64,000 bases of DNA from Zerene cesonia (Eukaryota; Arthropoda; Insecta; Lepidoptera; Pieridae), in the NCBI RefSeq assembly GCF_012273895.1, contig NC_052112.1, positions 8,594,102 to 8,658,101 of the forward strand, read 5' to 3'. The notes under the pieces were generated by a model. The model worked only from the letters and a program-made list of their open reading frames with translations, was not told the origin of the DNA and searched no databases. Position 1 is the stretch's first letter, and each line of letters starts with the position of its first letter. The translations under genes were made by a program, and so were the position numbers. Positions 1 through 11,000 of the stretch are shown here, one piece after another.

Positions 1-1697
1 TGGAAGAAACAGACAAATAATAATTCCTTAATATAATTAATTACAAATATAAGACGTTGAAAACAAAGATTTTAATTTTATTTATTTGTTTAGATTTCTA
101 TCCTTTTGCTATTTATATAACGACAATTAATTTATGGAAATACATTCATCTTTGATGATCGAAGTTAGAAATTTATAATTATTTCACACATAAAACAAAA
201 TTCATCGTGACATTAACATATTTTTATTCCAAATTCAAATTTTTCATTGTATATTGTGTGGATTGATTAGATATTTCATTAAACCAGTAGTATTTGAAAT
301 TATTGATATTTTTCGATAAATTTTGATTAATTGATAATTTTCGCATATAATTAAAAAACACTTTAAGTATAGACAAAACACAGCAGCGAAATTATCATAT
401 AGAGAGTGTATCACAGAGAGTGACACAGGCAACCGAATTGAAGTATCTCATTTCTATGAGATTTTCTAGACGAAAAAGCGCGGAAAATCACGAGCCGAAA
501 GCTAATTTGTAAAAAAAAATCGAGCAAAACCACAAATAAAAAGAAAACATTATACATGATGTGTCAAATTTATTATCATCTGCTATTGTACCTACTCGAG
601 ATAAAAATTTGTTCGCAGTCTGTAATCAGTAGGTAAGCGACACAAAAATACTGCATATATCATCTCTTTCAATAACAATACCATGCTAAAACTTTATAGT
701 TTTTTTGCCAGCCATAGCTATAATTGCACGTTATTTTATAAAGGAAAAATAATTAGAACATTTACTTACACATCTTTATTTGCCGACGATAGTGCAGCTA
801 CAGAAAAAACTGTAAGAAATAAAATCTTTAATTGCATAGTGTCGCTACGATGGAGCGCTCGCGGTCAACTGGAGCGGTGACTAGTGACAGCTGAATAGTT
901 TATATTATCTGTGGTACTGGCATAGATTAAATGTGGTTACGTGATTGTGCGTTTTACTTTTATGTATACTCGCTCCGGTTTCGGCCGGGAAGATAATTTT
1001 GTAAGTGTGGTTGTTAATGCGTTGTTTTAGTTTGAGTTTTGTTTGTTTTTTTAAGTGGAGTTATTAATGCAAGTTTCTAATACATAGGTATAACTATACA
1101 AGTAACCGAGGTAAAATAGAACATTTTTTGACGAAAATTAAATCACAACTTTGTTAAATAAAACAATATCATGCTAAAATTACGTACAGGGTTAAAGGTT
1201 AATTTTATTCATATAAACAATACCTAATTTTGTGACGACATTTCTTTAACAGTAGATATTTTTGAGTGCTACATAGTGTTTGAATATCGATGACGTAGTT
1301 TTTCAAATTTACCCCCGGACAACTGGCGGGGATTTTAATCCCCGAATTCTACAGCGTTCAATTTTTACAGCGTTGCGGCAATGGATTAGAAGAGAAAAAT
1401 ATGTATGGAATTGAAGCCGAACTAAGTGGAATGGTAAAATTTAACGGAACATCCAATTAATTTCATACAATACATTTCATTCAACACACAAATGATGATA
1501 ATTACCAAATGAAGATGAAAGAAACCAGGAAAGGAAGGAAACATTTATAAATTTTAAATAAGCGGAGCTAACTCTCATAAGCGATATCTGCCAGGCAACC
1601 TTTGCATAGGATTTCTAATAGTTTTGAAATTAGAATAGGTCGTGTTCAAATAGACTATGAGTATTAAATGCAATGAAACCAATAAAAATAAAAGCAA
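1..1697. other. No gene recognised; downstream flank of NH2
   Basis: AT-rich sequence with only short chance frames. The longest plus-strand frame (683-880) has no domain-like composition or splice context. I see no RNA gene, no clear transposon end and no tandem array. It lies 3' of the nucleoside hydrolase copy that ends at 2791. Confidence 0.5.
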
Positions 1698-1883
1698 TCT
1701 TACTCATATTATAAATGCGAAAGGTTGTGAGGATGTGTGTGTGTTTGTTGCTCTTTCACGCAATTACTACTGAACCGATTGCAATGAAATTTGGTACGTA
1801 GACAGCTGGACAACTGGATTAACATATAGGTAACTTTTTTAGGGATACAGACCTACGCGGGTGAAACCGCGGGGCGCAGCTAG
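1698..1883 (+). mobile_element. MINE-1-like non-autonomous Helitron
   Basis: The copy starts TCTTACTCATATTATAAATG, carries a GTGTGTGTG run followed by TTTGTTGCTCTTTCACGC, and ends with a GC hairpin (ACGCGGGTGAAACCGCGG) just before CAGCTAG|T. A 5' TC, a subterminal 3' hairpin and a terminal CTAG followed by T are Helitron hallmarks. The internal GT microsatellite matches the lepidopteran MINE-1 type. About 18 other copies or fragments occur in this window on both strands. There is no coding capacity. Confidence 0.8.
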
Positions 1884-2299
1884 TAATACATAATACAGGA
1901 TCAAAAGACTCTCTCCAACTTTCGAGAACATAACGTGAGTAATGCACTTAACATAGTCCGTAGTATATGGTATATATTCGTAAACTTAATTATTTATGCC
2001 TGTGCATCTTTCTAAACATACCTGCTAATTCTAATGACCCATAATTTTTTGACACTGGTCTGTAGTCTATGTTTTTTTTTTGTATTATTTATGCAAATAA
2101 TTTCAACATTGGCATTTCGGCACACTCCGATAAGATTTGTTGTTCTAGTAAATCATAAGGTTATTTTTAAATAACGTTTTTTTCTTATAGTTAGTAAAAG
2201 ACACTTATTTATTTATTTAAATTAAGTTTTAATTATATGTAAAAACAGATAGGAATAAGGATAATTGTACAGAGAAGACCAGCTCGTATGGCGTAAGGT

Positions 2300-2541
2300 C
2301 CTATAGCAGACTTTACGCCTCTAGAAATGGATTGCTGACTTTAAATTGGGAAGGGATTGAGAAAGGATTGGCGAGAGGAATAAAGGAAAGGACTGGGAGG
2401 GTAAAGAAAAGGATATGGGCCACCCGCTCCGCCAATCACCGAACGAAATACAGCAAAATTCACGCCGGTCTTCTGTGGGAGTGTGGTACTTCCCCGGAGC
2501 GAGCTGGCCCAATTCGTGCCGAAGCGTGCTCAACTACCACA
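2300..2541 (+). mobile_element. Metulj-like SINE, 5' truncated
   Basis: This matches the 3' two thirds of a family seen about a dozen times here: a GGAAAGGACTGGG-AGGGTAA block, GGATATGGGCC, CACCGAACGAAA, then the conserved tail GGTACTTCCCCGG.GCGAGCTGGCCCAATTCGTGCC. The family name is from memory of lepidopteran SINEs and should be treated as provisional. The open frames on both strands here are SINE sequence, not genes. Confidence 0.7.
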
Positions 2542-2790
2542 CACCAAACATATTAGGTTTGCCACAAAAGGACAATTTAAATTGTTCTGATGAATGAAGA
2601 AATTGAAATATAAATATCAAGCACTTAATTGGGTTGCAATATAATCTATAATACGATTTATTTTTGTGATAAATTATTATTTATTTCTATCTTAAGACAA
2701 TATAATATTATCCTGAAAATATAGCAGTAAATATACGTAGGTACGTAAGCTAGTATTTAATAAATGAGAATAACACAGTACATATTATAT

Positions 2791-5050
2791 TTAATCATCA
2801 TCATCGCCATCATCATCATCATCGTCGTCATCGTCATGATCATGATGGTGATGATGGTGCTGACCGTGATGGTGATCATCATCATCACTGTCACCGTCGT
2901 CATGACTGCTATTGTCAGCCGAAAATATTTTAATCAAATATTCCCTAAACGGCTCCTTATTGCAGGAAAACACAAATCTTTGTTTGGGCGATTTTGACTT
3001 GAAATCATTTGTATTTCTGCCTTTTGAATTTCCTGTAAAAAAAGTTTAGTCAATAAACTTAAGTCCACACTATTACACGTTGCTACACCGACAATTTAAC
3101 TTTATGTTATTGAGTTTAGTAGAATTTTTCCCAAATTGATTGCCTAAATATCTTAAATGCATGTAGAAGTACTGACAATGATCAGTATTTCTACTTCCAT
3201 CTAATACAGTAGGCAGAACCATACATACCGCATAAATATATTCCATTTAGAGTATACTTTAATTCCTTTATAATCGATGAATCCAGTACAAGGGCCATCG
3301 CAACAGGGCCTAATGGTGCCCAATCTTTGCTCTTAGGGAGAGATATACGTTCGAATATATTTAAAGATCTGACTAAATCCGAGTCTATTACGCCGAACGT
3401 TTCTTTGCGCCATTTCTGTAAATTGTATTGTAATTGTATATTACAATTAAATTTATGTTTAACTAACTACAAACAAATAAATGTTAGATTATAATCAGCC
3501 TTATTTACCTTTCTACCACAGTATAGTTATACAATAATGCTAGCGGCACGCCCCGGCTTCGCCCGTGGTACATATACAGCTATGTGCTAGCCATAGCCTT
3601 AGCCTTAGCTTGCCTCAATAAATGGGCTATCTAACACTGGTAGAATTTTCAAATCGAACCAGGAGTTACTGAGATTAGTCCGTTCAAACAAACAAACTCT
3701 TCAGCTTCATAATATTAGTATAGATTAGTTTAGAACAGATGCAAAATTCTGATATATCTTTTCACACTTGAAATCACTTCACATTAAATTGAATACTGTC
3801 TCTTTTCGTTTATAAATTAGAGAGATACAAGGTAACAATGGGTTTACATATAAGCAACTGCTTTTTGTAAATATTGTTTATTGTTTACTCACCCTCCCCA
3901 AATTTAGGGACTTTCTGGTTCTACTCGGTATGAGTGTAAGTTTTTCTGCCAGACCGTTGTGAATAACGACGAAATAACCTTCTATGTCCATTTTTACGTT
4001 AAATTCTAGTTTCATTCCATTACCTTGAATTATGTGTTAAATATTTAATTAGTAATATAATCTTCTTATATATAAAATCTCGTGTCACAATGTTAGTTAC
4101 GTTACTCCTCCGAAACGGGTGGACCGATTCAAATGAAATTTTGTGTGCATATCGGGTAGGTTTGAGAATCAGTCAATATCTATTATTAATAACCCTACAT
4201 GATAAGAATAAGGCAGAACAGGGATTGCCGGGTCAGCTAGTGGTTTTATAAAAATATGATAATGTTTATATAAATGTATTACTTATTCGTCAGTATATTT
4301 TTAAAAGATATCGAGGAAGAGTGAGATTCTACGTTTGTCTGTATGTATATTTCCTGTTTTGTATACAGTCGCTAATATTTTCACTGCCATAAAGATTTTT
4401 TTAATTGGTAACCAGTTAAAAAATCTTTATGGCAGCGTAGTGATGTCCAATTATCACCGTGTTAACATTAGAATTATAACTATATAACTGGTAATTTTTC
4501 CGTAATTCAATAAAAAATAATGATTTTAATAATGTAATACCTAATTTATATATGACTAATTCTTATAAATAATTAATAATTTAATAATGTAAAGTGTTCG
4601 AAACGTCGGGTTAATAATATAATGAATAAATCGCGTAAATCCGTTAAAAAGTTTTTAATTTCTAAATAATTAATTCGTTAAATGTACCCTCCATAAAATA
4701 TATAAAAATACTTACTGTAAATATTACCAGCTGCAACATACAACTGTGAGATCCTTGATAGCAATCCTGGATCCAACTTAATGGCTACGGCCACATTGGT
4801 GAGGGGTCCTAATGTAACTATTGTTAATTTATCTGCGAATACATTTCACACATTACTATCTGTTATTGTACACATATACACGTAAACATTCTGATATATA
4901 CATATGTACATTCTGAAACAAAATTTGTTCTCAGCTGTTCGCTCCCTGTAGACTTTATTTTGTAAGTTTTTAAAAGTTTCAATCCTAATCGAAGTGAATA
5001 AATCGAAAAAAAAAACATTGAAATCCCGTTAGCCGTTCTTGATTTATATG

Positions 5051-5086
<36 letters not shown>

Positions 5087-7610
5087 AACACCAGGTAGCT
5101 CTCTAATGGTGAAAAAATTTTAAAATCGGTCCAGTGGTTTTCGCGTGACGTGACGTTACAAACATACAAAAATACAAAAGGTCCTCTTTATAATATTAGT
5201 GTAGACAATTTGCTTGTCCCTGCTCCTCCCGGATACTTCTTTGTAACTTTTTATTATTTTCCTGATGCGTTTTATTAACATAATTCTTACAAATGTAATT
5301 GCAAGAAGTTTCCTCTAAAACTGCTATCGGCCCAGCAGTATGAGGTGAAGCGAAGCGAGCCCTCTACTATGTGATAAAGTACAATCTAAGCATTCCTCCA
5401 ATCTAAGGTCCATTGCAGACCTTACGCCTCTACAAATAGATCGCTGTCTTGAAGCTGGAAAGGGATTAAGAAAGTATTGACGAGAGGAATAAAGGAAAAG
5501 ACTGGGAAGGGTAAGGAAAAGGATATGGGCATTCATTCCATTCACCGAACGATACACAGCAGTATGCTATTTCACGCTTCTTCTGTGGGGATGTGGCACT
5601 TCCCCGGAGCGAGCTGGCCCAATTCGTGCCAAAACGTGCTCGACTACCACACAAAGAAAGTTATACTAGTGCAATCATATAAGTATAAACCTTTGTGCTT
5701 CTTCGATAGTTTGCTCATAGCGACCGAGGCGTAATCAGACTTGGCTTTGATTGCCTTATAGGTCTTCGTCGAGTTATCTCCAAGGCCGTCATGACCATAA
5801 TACGCATCGGTAGGATAATCCTTTATAAGTGCTGATTGACATCCGCGATATATCGGTACCTGAAAGAACAAATGTACTTTTCATACTGCGAATATACGTT
5901 TCTACCTATTTTCGTATTAAAATGCAGTAGTATCCAGTTCTGTCGACAGGTGTAGGAAATTTCGAAACTCGGAGAATCCTATCCTACTAATATTATAAAT
6001 GCGAAAGTTTGTAAGGATGTGTGTGTGTTTGTTGCTCTCTCACGCAAAAACTACTGAACCAATTGCAATGAAATTTGGTACGTAGATAGCTGGACAGCTA
6101 GAATAACATACAGGCAACTTTTTATCTCGATATTCCTACGGGATACGGACTTACGCGGGTGAAACCGCCGGGCGCAGCTAGTTTAGTTATAAAAAAAACT
6201 CACATCTCTTCTGTCAGCGATGTTCAAAATCCTTTGAGTGTTTTCGAAGACCTGTGGTTCGTTCACGGTTCCATGAACCGTTGTTATGGCAACAACTTTC
6301 GGTCTAAAAACATTACATAAGTTATTATTACTACGCTACATATTACACGCTTTTTATTAGCTTCAACTGTATGTTTGTATGTTTTTTTGTAACTGACATC
6401 CTTCGGCGCGATTTTGACCCACTTTAAACGGCCAGATTTCGTTCAAACTTTGTAGATTTATTGAGGACCGATGACAATACACTAATTTGATAAAATTATT
6501 CCATTTTTCAATTTGCAAAATATGATTTTTGTTAAAGCGTGTTTTTTTAGTTTTTTTAAACTATGTATTATTTATTATTTTTAACTATACATCAGTAAAT
6601 TAGCACAACAACCTAGAGAACTTTTAGCGTTTTTGTTTAATGTTAGTGTTGTATACATTTTTAATACTATTTGAAATGCGTATTAATGTATCGTTAAATT
6701 TTCTATTGCTATTATTTTTTGTCAGGCACCTAGAGTGTTTGTTGATTTTAAATTGAGTCACTCATTAAAAATGATCGTCGAAGATTAAAGCAAATACAAT
6801 ATTAATATCATAATTATATGTTTGTTGACTCACCCATCAAAATGTTTCTCATTTAATAAGGCCATGAATATAGCCATGGCATCATCAGCGCCACCATCGT
6901 GGTCTATTATTAATTTTTGTGAATTTGACGCGTATGCTATACTGGAAATTAATAAGTGTGTTTATTTTAAAATTTAATACATAACAACGTTCATTTGCAC
7001 AATTTCTTTTCGATTTTTTTATGGGGTGCTACTAATACATCGCTGTTTGTCTGTCTGACGTCTGTCACCAGGATGTATCTCATGAATATATCAGTTAGAT
7101 GTCAGAGACGACGAATTTATATTGTCTTTATAACAAAAAATAACATTAAACCGAGGTTAAGCAAAGGTTGGCACGATTGTAAATTTTTTGGTGGAAATTG
7201 GATGGTTAGAAAATATTTTGCAGTAGCTCTTTACCCTTAGTGTCGCAAGTACGAAACGCACTAGGCCAACAATGACCAGACAGTCCGGAGAACATACATA
7301 CATCCGACTTCCTACTAATATTATAAAAGCGAAAGTTTTTATGTATGTTTGTTGCTCTTCCACGCAAAAACTACTTAACCGATTGCAATGAAATTTGGTA
7401 TGTAGATAGCTGGACAACTGGAATGACATATAGGCAACTTCTTATCCCGATATTCCTACGGGATACGGACTTACGCGGGTGAAACCGCGGAGCGCAGCTA
7501 GTAATACATAAATTCAGTATTATTAATAAATAAATATAAATTCCACGTACTTACCCAAGAAATACACTCAATATACACACCAAAATTCTATATTTTATTG
7601 GCTTAACCAT
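2791..7610 (-). CDS. Nucleoside hydrolase copy 2 (NH2), diverged, with Asp/His-rich tail
   Basis: A secreted inosine-uridine-preferring-type nucleoside hydrolase homologue of about 369 residues. The exons, on the minus strand, are 7555-7610, 6834-6941, 6204-6303, 5691-5859, 4716-4832, 3893-4023, 3229-3415 and 2791-3032. Phases join without conflict and every boundary is matched in NH1. Residues 1-23 form a signal peptide. DHDGGADD at 32-39 is the N-terminal calcium-binding Asp cluster. DGLGD, GPLTN and EFN family motifs follow. Two usually invariant positions have changed: the Asn after AITTVHG is Thr67, and the Asp of the late HDP-type motif is Gly263 (PLGP). Residues 333-369 are only Asp, His and a few Gly/Ser/Gln. 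The exon 4 donor (GTTTAT) is weak. It lies about 450 bp downstream of NH1 in the same orientation. The fold is well supported; hydrolase activity is doubtful. Confidence 0.9.
3538..3725 (-). mobile_element. Helitron-like repeat, family X
   Basis: A minus-strand copy running from ATACTAATATTATGAAGCTGAAGAGTTTG to a GC-rich end (GGGCGAAGCCGGGGCGTGCCGCTAG). Related copies are at 11276, 16322 and 37139. It shares the ATACTAATATTATAA start and CTAG end with the MINE-1-like family but has a different body. It sits in intron 6 of NH2. Confidence 0.6.
4064..4240 (+). mobile_element. Helitron-like repeat, family Z
   Basis: It runs from TCTTATATATAAAATCTCGTGTCACAATG to GGGTCAGCTAG|T. Other copies are at 39504 and 56543 on plus, and at 49227 and 52812 on minus. 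It has a TC start and CTAG end but only a weak terminal hairpin. It sits in intron 5 of NH2. Confidence 0.55.
4382..4437. repeat. Compact 28-bp inverted repeat (hairpin)
   Basis: The two arms, CTGCCATAAAGATTTTTTTAA and its near-exact reverse complement TTAAAAAATCTTTATGGCAG, are separated by about ten bases. There is one single-base bulge and two mismatches. It lies in intron 5 of NH2 and could be a tiny foldback element or a transcribed hairpin. Confidence 0.75.
4586..4672 (+). repeat. Half copy of the GTTCGAAACGTCGGG foldback element
   Basis: It contains GTAAAGTGTTCGAAACGTCGG, then TTAATAATATAATGAATAAA, then TCGCG..ATCCGTTAAAAAGTTTTTAATTTCTAAA. This is the right arm plus part of the loop of the complete element at 55315. 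The left arm is absent. Confidence 0.7.
5053..5084. repeat. (TA)n microsatellite
   Basis: An uninterrupted AT dinucleotide run in intron 4 of NH2. A short repeat fragment resembling the family X 3' part (ending CTCTTTATAATATTAGTGTAGA, to 5206) follows it. Confidence 0.85.
5390..5652 (+). mobile_element. Metulj-like SINE, 5' truncated
   Basis: It lies in intron 4 of NH2. The SINE 3' end (to about 5652) is roughly 40 bp from the exon boundary at 5691, so it abuts the weak GTTTAT donor and may have altered that splice site's surroundings. Confidence 0.7.
5982..6181 (+). mobile_element. MINE-1-like Helitron, complete
   Basis: A full-length copy from TCCTACTAATATTATAAATG to GGCGCAGCTAG|T in intron 3 of NH2. 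Its 3' end is 22 bp from the exon 3 boundary at 6204. Confidence 0.85.
7310..7501 (+). mobile_element. MINE-1-like Helitron, GT tract lost
   Basis: A copy with intact ends in intron 1 of NH2. The GTGTGTGTG tract is replaced by a short TTTTTATGTATG, so the microsatellite is not needed for family membership. The frames 6995-7240 and 7157-7429 are chance. Confidence 0.8.
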
Positions 7611-8062
7611 TTTAAGTCGCAACGTGAACATTTTAAAGTTCTTTTTTCACTGTTTATTTTGTCGTCATATTAAAAAAGCAATTTATCATAATTTACTTTA
7701 AGACTGTAATAACACACATCAAAACAATGAATAAAATTTAGAACAAACCACAATGTTTTATTAAATGGAACTATTTAGTTGAATTAACTTACTTCAACTA
7801 AATCATTGGAATTGAAATCATTTAGTACTGAATGTTGAAATTATTAATGTGATTTATAATTAGTGGTGAAATGGATGCATTTTTAACGATGTTTTAATTA
7901 TCTTTGATGATACAGGATACGTTACGATAAAGTTACTACTAAAGGAATTTTACAATGTGACGATAATGAAAGATAATTTGATGTTTGCGGGTACTTGTAT
8001 ATTTTCTTCAAAAACTGATTTAATTATTCCATTTTGCCTATATTTACTATTGAGATTTTCAT

Positions 8063-11000
8063 TTAGTCCTTAGAAAATATATCATACAAAAACTGTCTGT
8101 ATCCATCCTTGTCCATTGAATATAAAACTCTCGCATTTGGTTCCTCTGATGTGAAATTATTTGTATTGATGCCCCTTTCTACACCTGCAAACAAAAACAA
8201 ATAAATCCTACTTAATACTATAAATGCGAAAGTTTGTAAGGATGTGTGTGTGTTTGTTGCTCTTTCACGCAAAACCTACAGAAAAGATTGCAATGATATT
8301 TAACTTTTACTTTCGCATTTATGATATTACTATACTTAGACGTATGTTTATCCATCCTTTTGTTAAATAACGAATTTAAAGTATTCCTTTTAAAATATAC
8401 TCACCACACAAACCAATACTGTTACTGGACAACTTCCAATCAGCGAGAGCTTCATTAAGCACGGCTGCCATTACAGCTGGATCCAATAGCACCCACTGAG
8501 GCGCCTGAGCCGGTATCGAGACGCGTTCAAATTTGTTCATGTGCTGCATTATTTTACTTGGTATTGCGCCCAAGACGTTGAGACGCCAGTCCTGGAATAG
8601 AATTGAAAGCTTATCTGTTATCCCAGTATATAAGTGTTTAATATATGGTGTTATCGCTCACGAGGTTTGCTTTTAAAATCAATAGTTCAGGAATTGTATG
8701 GTTCACTTGCATAAATATGTACCCATATTGTTTTAGTATTTCATATATGTACTTATTATGTTCTATGAAATTACGCACGTGAGCTTAGAATCGAGGGGTT
8801 CGATTGTTCGATGGGTTCGATTCCCGGTGTGGCCGCAAAAAAAAAGGTCTCGGTCCGGGAGGACACAGAAGGCTGATCACCTACTTGTCCATAAAGAAAA
8901 TCGATCAGTGAAACAGATGTACATCATCTGCCTATGGGGCAGATGATGTACATCTTTTTGTTTGTTTGTCTGTTCCCCACTAGGGGACACGGGACTTCAC
9001 TTTTAATTCCAACATGAAGTGTTCAAAATTTACCGTTTCTAGGGTTGCGCTCTTTCGAATTGACGAGAAGGGCACTATGCTAAGGTCATTGGGTTTGCTG
9101 CCATTCGTTGTTATATGATACGCTTCTGCATCCATAGCCGCATTGAATTCTGCTGTGTCGTAAGTTTCATCTGAAAGAAGAACACAAAAAAAAATCGATG
9201 TATAAATCATGATGTTTACGAAACACTAGGCTCACAAAATTCACATTCTTGGAAAAATCATTATTGAAGCAGGCGCAAGAAGGAACACAGAGACGAGAAC
9301 ACAAGAGCACTTCTAGGAAGAGAGTGAGATGGAAAGACTTGCAGAAATGTGGCGCAAAGGAAGAAAGAAAGGGTCTAAAAATATTGAAAAACGCCGACTC
9401 GAACTTCGCAAAATCACATCATTTGTTCGAGGAGACAGAATAAAAGACAAAAATCATCAATCAGTGTTTATTAATTTTTACAAGTAATTATTGATGAATT
9501 TAAGTTATTGTAAAAATAATTTATTATTGTATGTTTTCTTGTTGGTTAACGTGGGAGAAGACTTCAATGGGAATGGGTTTCATAGGGAAGCACCCATTGG
9601 TTTTAGGTGATTTGCGTTTTGATCTTTTTAGTATTTTAGGCCAGTCCGATACTTTTGTCAGTCTTCGGGAATCCTTAATATTTACTTCATAATAAATTGG
9701 TTATTAAAAGAAGCTAGCAGTGATTGAGATTATAATATTTCAACTACGTTTCTTTTTTCAATCACGATCACAAAAGAGAAATTGGTTGGTTTTATAAATG
9801 TTTAGTATTAAATTATCAAACTCAAGAAAAGAGGAGGAGAAGGAGGTTTTCTATTCGACTGTATTAATTTTATTTGTAACTCAGTACTTTCGACTTGTTG
9901 AACAGATTTTAATGATTCTTTTATTATTTGAAAGCTGTTGCCTCCCGTGTAGTCAAATGGTCCCATTGCAATTGAATTTTTATTATTTAATTCAAGGACG
10001 ATTAAGGATTTTGTTACATATAATTCTGTTTAATTATATAACTTTAATGATATGTAAATTATATAATTATACAATAAAGCTTTAATAAACAAACTCACAG
10101 GCAGCCTAAAGTAAACCGGTTAAGTATATGAAATCTTAATATGAAAAACCTTGTGTCAATAATAATATGTTTGTTGCCACTAAACTCAGACAACATATTT
10201 TGGTCATTGCAATTTGTCTGACTGATTAAATATAACATTGTAATAGTTATTTTAAAAAAATATAAAAAAATAAGACATTTAAAAATAAATTAAGTTCATA
10301 TATTTAGAGCTTTAAAGCGTCTGATAAAAGTTTTGGCCCATGGAAGGCGTCTGATTTTTTTTATATGACTTTAGAATAATATTCTATAAAACATTTATAA
10401 AAATCAGTCTGATTTTTAGTGACCTTTCTCACCTGGTACCTGCGCAGGTGTCACCGGGCAAGTTCCACAAACATTCAGGTATTAAAGAGTACACAAGATA
10501 CTACTATGAACCGAAAGTTACATGCTTTAGAAAATAAGTTGTGTCTTACGGCTCTGGGATCTTACTCTAATACGTGTGTATGGTTAAGCGTATGCCGTAA
10601 ATAAATATATTTACCATATATATTTCCCGCACCCACATACAACTGGGCAAGCCGAGATCTAAACTTTGGGTCCAACTTGACTGCCAAAGCTATGTTTGTC
10701 AACGATCCAATTGCAGCTACTGTTAATTGACCTGGAAATTAAATTCATGTCATCGTTAGTACCTAGAAATTGAATGTTGTGTGAACTTGTTAGTTTATTA
10801 TTGTGACGTAATAAGTCGGTAGTGATTCGTTTCTGAATCGCGCAAGCGATGTTCTTGCTACCGAGCATATATACAACTTGCCAACCGCCGACATGTTGTG
10901 CAGTCGAGGATCCTCCATTTTTCGATGTAGGAAGTACACCTTCCATCCTCTACAAGCCTACGTCAGATACGATTCAGGTGGGAAAAATTTACCTTCATAT

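Noticed and set aside
2764..2997. Plus-strand frame rich in Ile, Met and Val, looking like a membrane protein
   Set aside because: It is the antisense reading of the (ATC/ATG)n array that encodes the Asp/His tail of NH2. The sense exon has conserved splice sites and a homologous partner.
9249..9443. Plus-strand basic 64-residue frame (KRVRWKDLQKCG region)
   Set aside because: It lies in an intron of NH1 on the opposite strand, is A-rich so Lys/Arg/Glu-rich by composition, and shows no motif, homologue or splice context that I know.
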